This document shows, piece by piece, positions 62,330 to 64,000 of a stretch of 64,000 nt of DNA. How positions within the stretch are numbered: the stretch's first letter is position 1; every line of letters starts with the position of its first letter. The notes under the pieces were generated by a model. It ran no database searches, had not been told where the DNA came from, and saw only the letters and a program-made list of their open reading frames with translations. Source of the DNA: Micrasema longulum (Eukaryota; Arthropoda; Insecta; Trichoptera; Brachycentridae); assembly GCA_022494885.1 (NCBI GenBank), contig JAGVSM010002963.1:124001-188000 (forward strand), read 5' to 3'. The position numbers were made by a program, and so were the translations under genes.

Positions 62330-62905
62330 TCGCGAAATATCACGTACTACGAATACTCATAATAATATGTGAAATAAATTAGAACAAAATAATTGTATTT
62401 TCAAAATCACTTTAAATATAGTGGAGAAATGTTTTCATATATGACCTTTAAAATAAAATTGTCAAAAAGTATGTCTCCTCAAAAAAACGCGACATGTTTG
62501 GCCTTAATAAGCAGCATACCAAGAGTGCATCTTTACATCGCGTTTTGCGATTTTAGGCGTTTTTTTGTAACATTTTACTGGCCCATATGTTATGTTTCTT
62601 TTTTACTTTTTGCAGTTTTTTATTTTTATATTTTACTTCAACAAATTTGTTTAATTTTAATTATTCAGTTGAATTATATAGTTAGAATTCATATTATATA
62701 TTACATAGTGAATTGTTCACTGCTGTGATTATTTCTGTAAAACTTTTTAATGTTAAAGGTTCTTTGAACCGTTGATATATAAATAAATAAATATATTTGT
62801 GACGTCAAGATTCGTGACGTATTAGGGACGTGGCCAATGCAATGAACCGTTTTCGCGGGATTTTAAAATTATAAATATTTTTTATGCTACTAAGTACAAT
62901 TTTTT
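62330..62905 (+). repeat. Repeat V, copy 3, split by an insertion
   Basis: 62,330-62,510 and 62,795-62,905 match copy 1; between them lies about 285 bp with a TAAA tail at 62,778-62,792. Confidence 0.7.
62511..62795 (+). mobile_element. Non-LTR 3' end inserted in repeat V
   Basis: Absent from copy 1 of repeat V; ends ATATAAATAAATAAATAT. No clear target-site duplication. Related to 56,895-57,170. Confidence 0.6.
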
Positions 62906-62921
62906 TTAAGTGGTTTTGTAT

Positions 62922-63058
62922 TCAAATTTATTGCAACAGAGAGGGAAAACATTTTTGAGAAGGGAATATAGAAGTCTAGGCATTTGTAGGGCTTATGACC
63001 TGTCATTGGCTAGTTTAAGTGACCACTTTACACACTGTGTAACATTCGCTATCTGCCC
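62922..63058 (+). repeat. Repeat Y, copy 6
   Basis: ATTGCAACAGAGAGGGAAAA ... GTAGGGCTTATGACCTGTCA ... GTAACATTCGCTATCTGCCC; left end missing. Confidence 0.6.
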
Positions 63059-63441
63059 ATAAGGAGCTGAAACCTTTATTATGCGGGTGAGATTCATCCG
63101 GCTGAACCAAACCACCTACCAGGCAACGCCTGAAAACAATTTTCCAATTTTTATACTTCTTCTTTTACCAGGTAGTATTCAATCATTGATGGTTTTCTAT
63201 TAACTATGTTGGGAAGGAATATAGGATAGATTGAGATTTTCTACTGACATTTCTTGGTGGAACTGTAATTTAGTTAAAATTATAAAAATGTTTCGTGGTG
63301 GCCGACATCTTAAATTCTTGTAATTGTTATTACTTTATACTTAAATTATTTTAATTTAAACTCGTTTATTCCTCTAATAATTATATAAAATGACGATTGC
63401 ACTTGTATATAACATAGACATTTGTTGAGTCTCCCACCAGT

Positions 63442-63477
63442 CTGACGATGTCAGTCACGTCGAAACCCGGTCACTAG
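63442..63477 (+). ncRNA. Hammerhead-ribozyme-like motif, second locus
   Basis: CTGACGA at 63,442, GAAAC at 63,462, GGTC at 63,469. AGT before the core can pair with ACT after GTC, and AC/GT can close around CCG. The stem II region is not well paired, so this is probably a decayed copy. Confidence 0.25.
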
Positions 63478-63866
63478 TAAAAATTATTAAGAAAAGTGGA
63501 ATAAAACTATTTATGTACGTATTTTTATCATTTTAATGAATATGAGGTATTGAGAAAAGCTAAGACGATTCTGTCGAACTGTGACGTAGTTTGCACAAGT
63601 AAGCAACTAACCTCGTGTTGGTTTTCCATCGCGTGGGAATGGTTGTAATAACCGTGTATATTTAATGCATTTATTTGTAAAACTGTGCTTATGTAATTAA
63701 ATGCCGCTTTAAGCAACGAGCCTAATCGATTAAAACGACTGTGCTGCCGTGCAATCGCTAAACCGTCGTAACAAAAAAAAACACTTTCGAGAAAATAGCA
63801 AAAACTTTTCAAACAAGTAAACCGCGATAATATTAACAAATTACAACAGGGATGGAGAATACCTTA

Positions 63867-63985
63867 AATAAGGGAATATGGAAGTCAAGGCATTTACTGG
63901 GCTTATCACCTTTCATTGGCTGGTTTAAGTGGCCACTTTACGCACTGTGTAACATTCACCATTTTGCCCATGTTTGAACATGCAT
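63867..63985 (+). repeat. Repeat Y, copy 7
   Basis: GGGAATATGGAAGTCAAGGC ... CCCATGTTTGAACATGC; left part missing. Confidence 0.6.
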
Positions 63986-64000
63986 ATTTCTTCAATTCTT

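Noticed and set aside
1..64000. CRISPR array, toxin-antitoxin or other prokaryotic system
   Set aside because: Tandem repeats lack regular spacers, and splice sites, SINEs and LINEs show the DNA is from an animal.

Overview
This is AT-rich insect DNA, most likely from a moth or butterfly. The insect call rests on the one host gene found. The lepidopteran call is an inference from the style of the dispersed repeats (tRNA-derived SINEs, short non-autonomous Helitron, MITEs, LINE 3' ends with TAAA tails).

The host gene is the 5' part of the receptor tyrosine phosphatase Ptp69D, on the minus strand from 24,070 down to 44. It is recognised exon by exon from short blocks shared with the Drosophila protein: SIDF.KAVGA.KIYLNWT, RNLPYMFD, WGPKIR, ISERNG.ICCYR and D.NSNYTGF. 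Fourteen coding segments were placed at GT/AG junctions. They encode a signal peptide (E1), two Ig-like domains (E2-E5), fibronectin type III domains (E5-E10), a membrane-proximal domain (E11), a very long acidic low-complexity spacer (E12-E13) and a last extracellular exon (E14). The transmembrane segment and both phosphatase domains lie beyond position 1. Two places are damaged or incomplete as given: E3 runs into an in-frame TAG and the sequence between the two Ig halves was not found, and E11 needs a one-base shift inside a GC-rich stretch.

The introns and the whole region from 24.1 to 64 kb are packed with decayed mobile elements. They include fragments of several non-LTR retrotransposon families (largest at 50.80-52.55 kb, with a near-intact reverse transcriptase end), an internally deleted mariner at 45.52-46.20 kb with both inverted repeats and TA duplications, a pogo/Tigger-like remnant at 33.2 kb, a non-autonomous Helitron at 39.18-39.85 kb, two tRNA-derived SINE families, two solo-LTR-like promoters, one GC/AT-contrasting inverted-repeat element after another, and at least nine pieces of one MITE family with GGGCCCCGATTACA ends. 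Nesting is common and gives a relative order of insertion: a SINE in a MITE (8-bp duplication), a Helitron in a MITE, and a LINE end in another repeat (9-bp duplication).

Two CpG-rich stretches (26.7-27.2 kb and 44.5-44.75 kb) with donor-like GTAA sites could be first exons or promoters, but no second host gene can be shown. No CRISPR array, rRNA, functional tRNA or bacterial-type system is present. The least routine signals are hammerhead-ribozyme-like cores at 40.0 kb and 63.45 kb, the expanded acidic ectodomain spacer, and the missing Ig segment.
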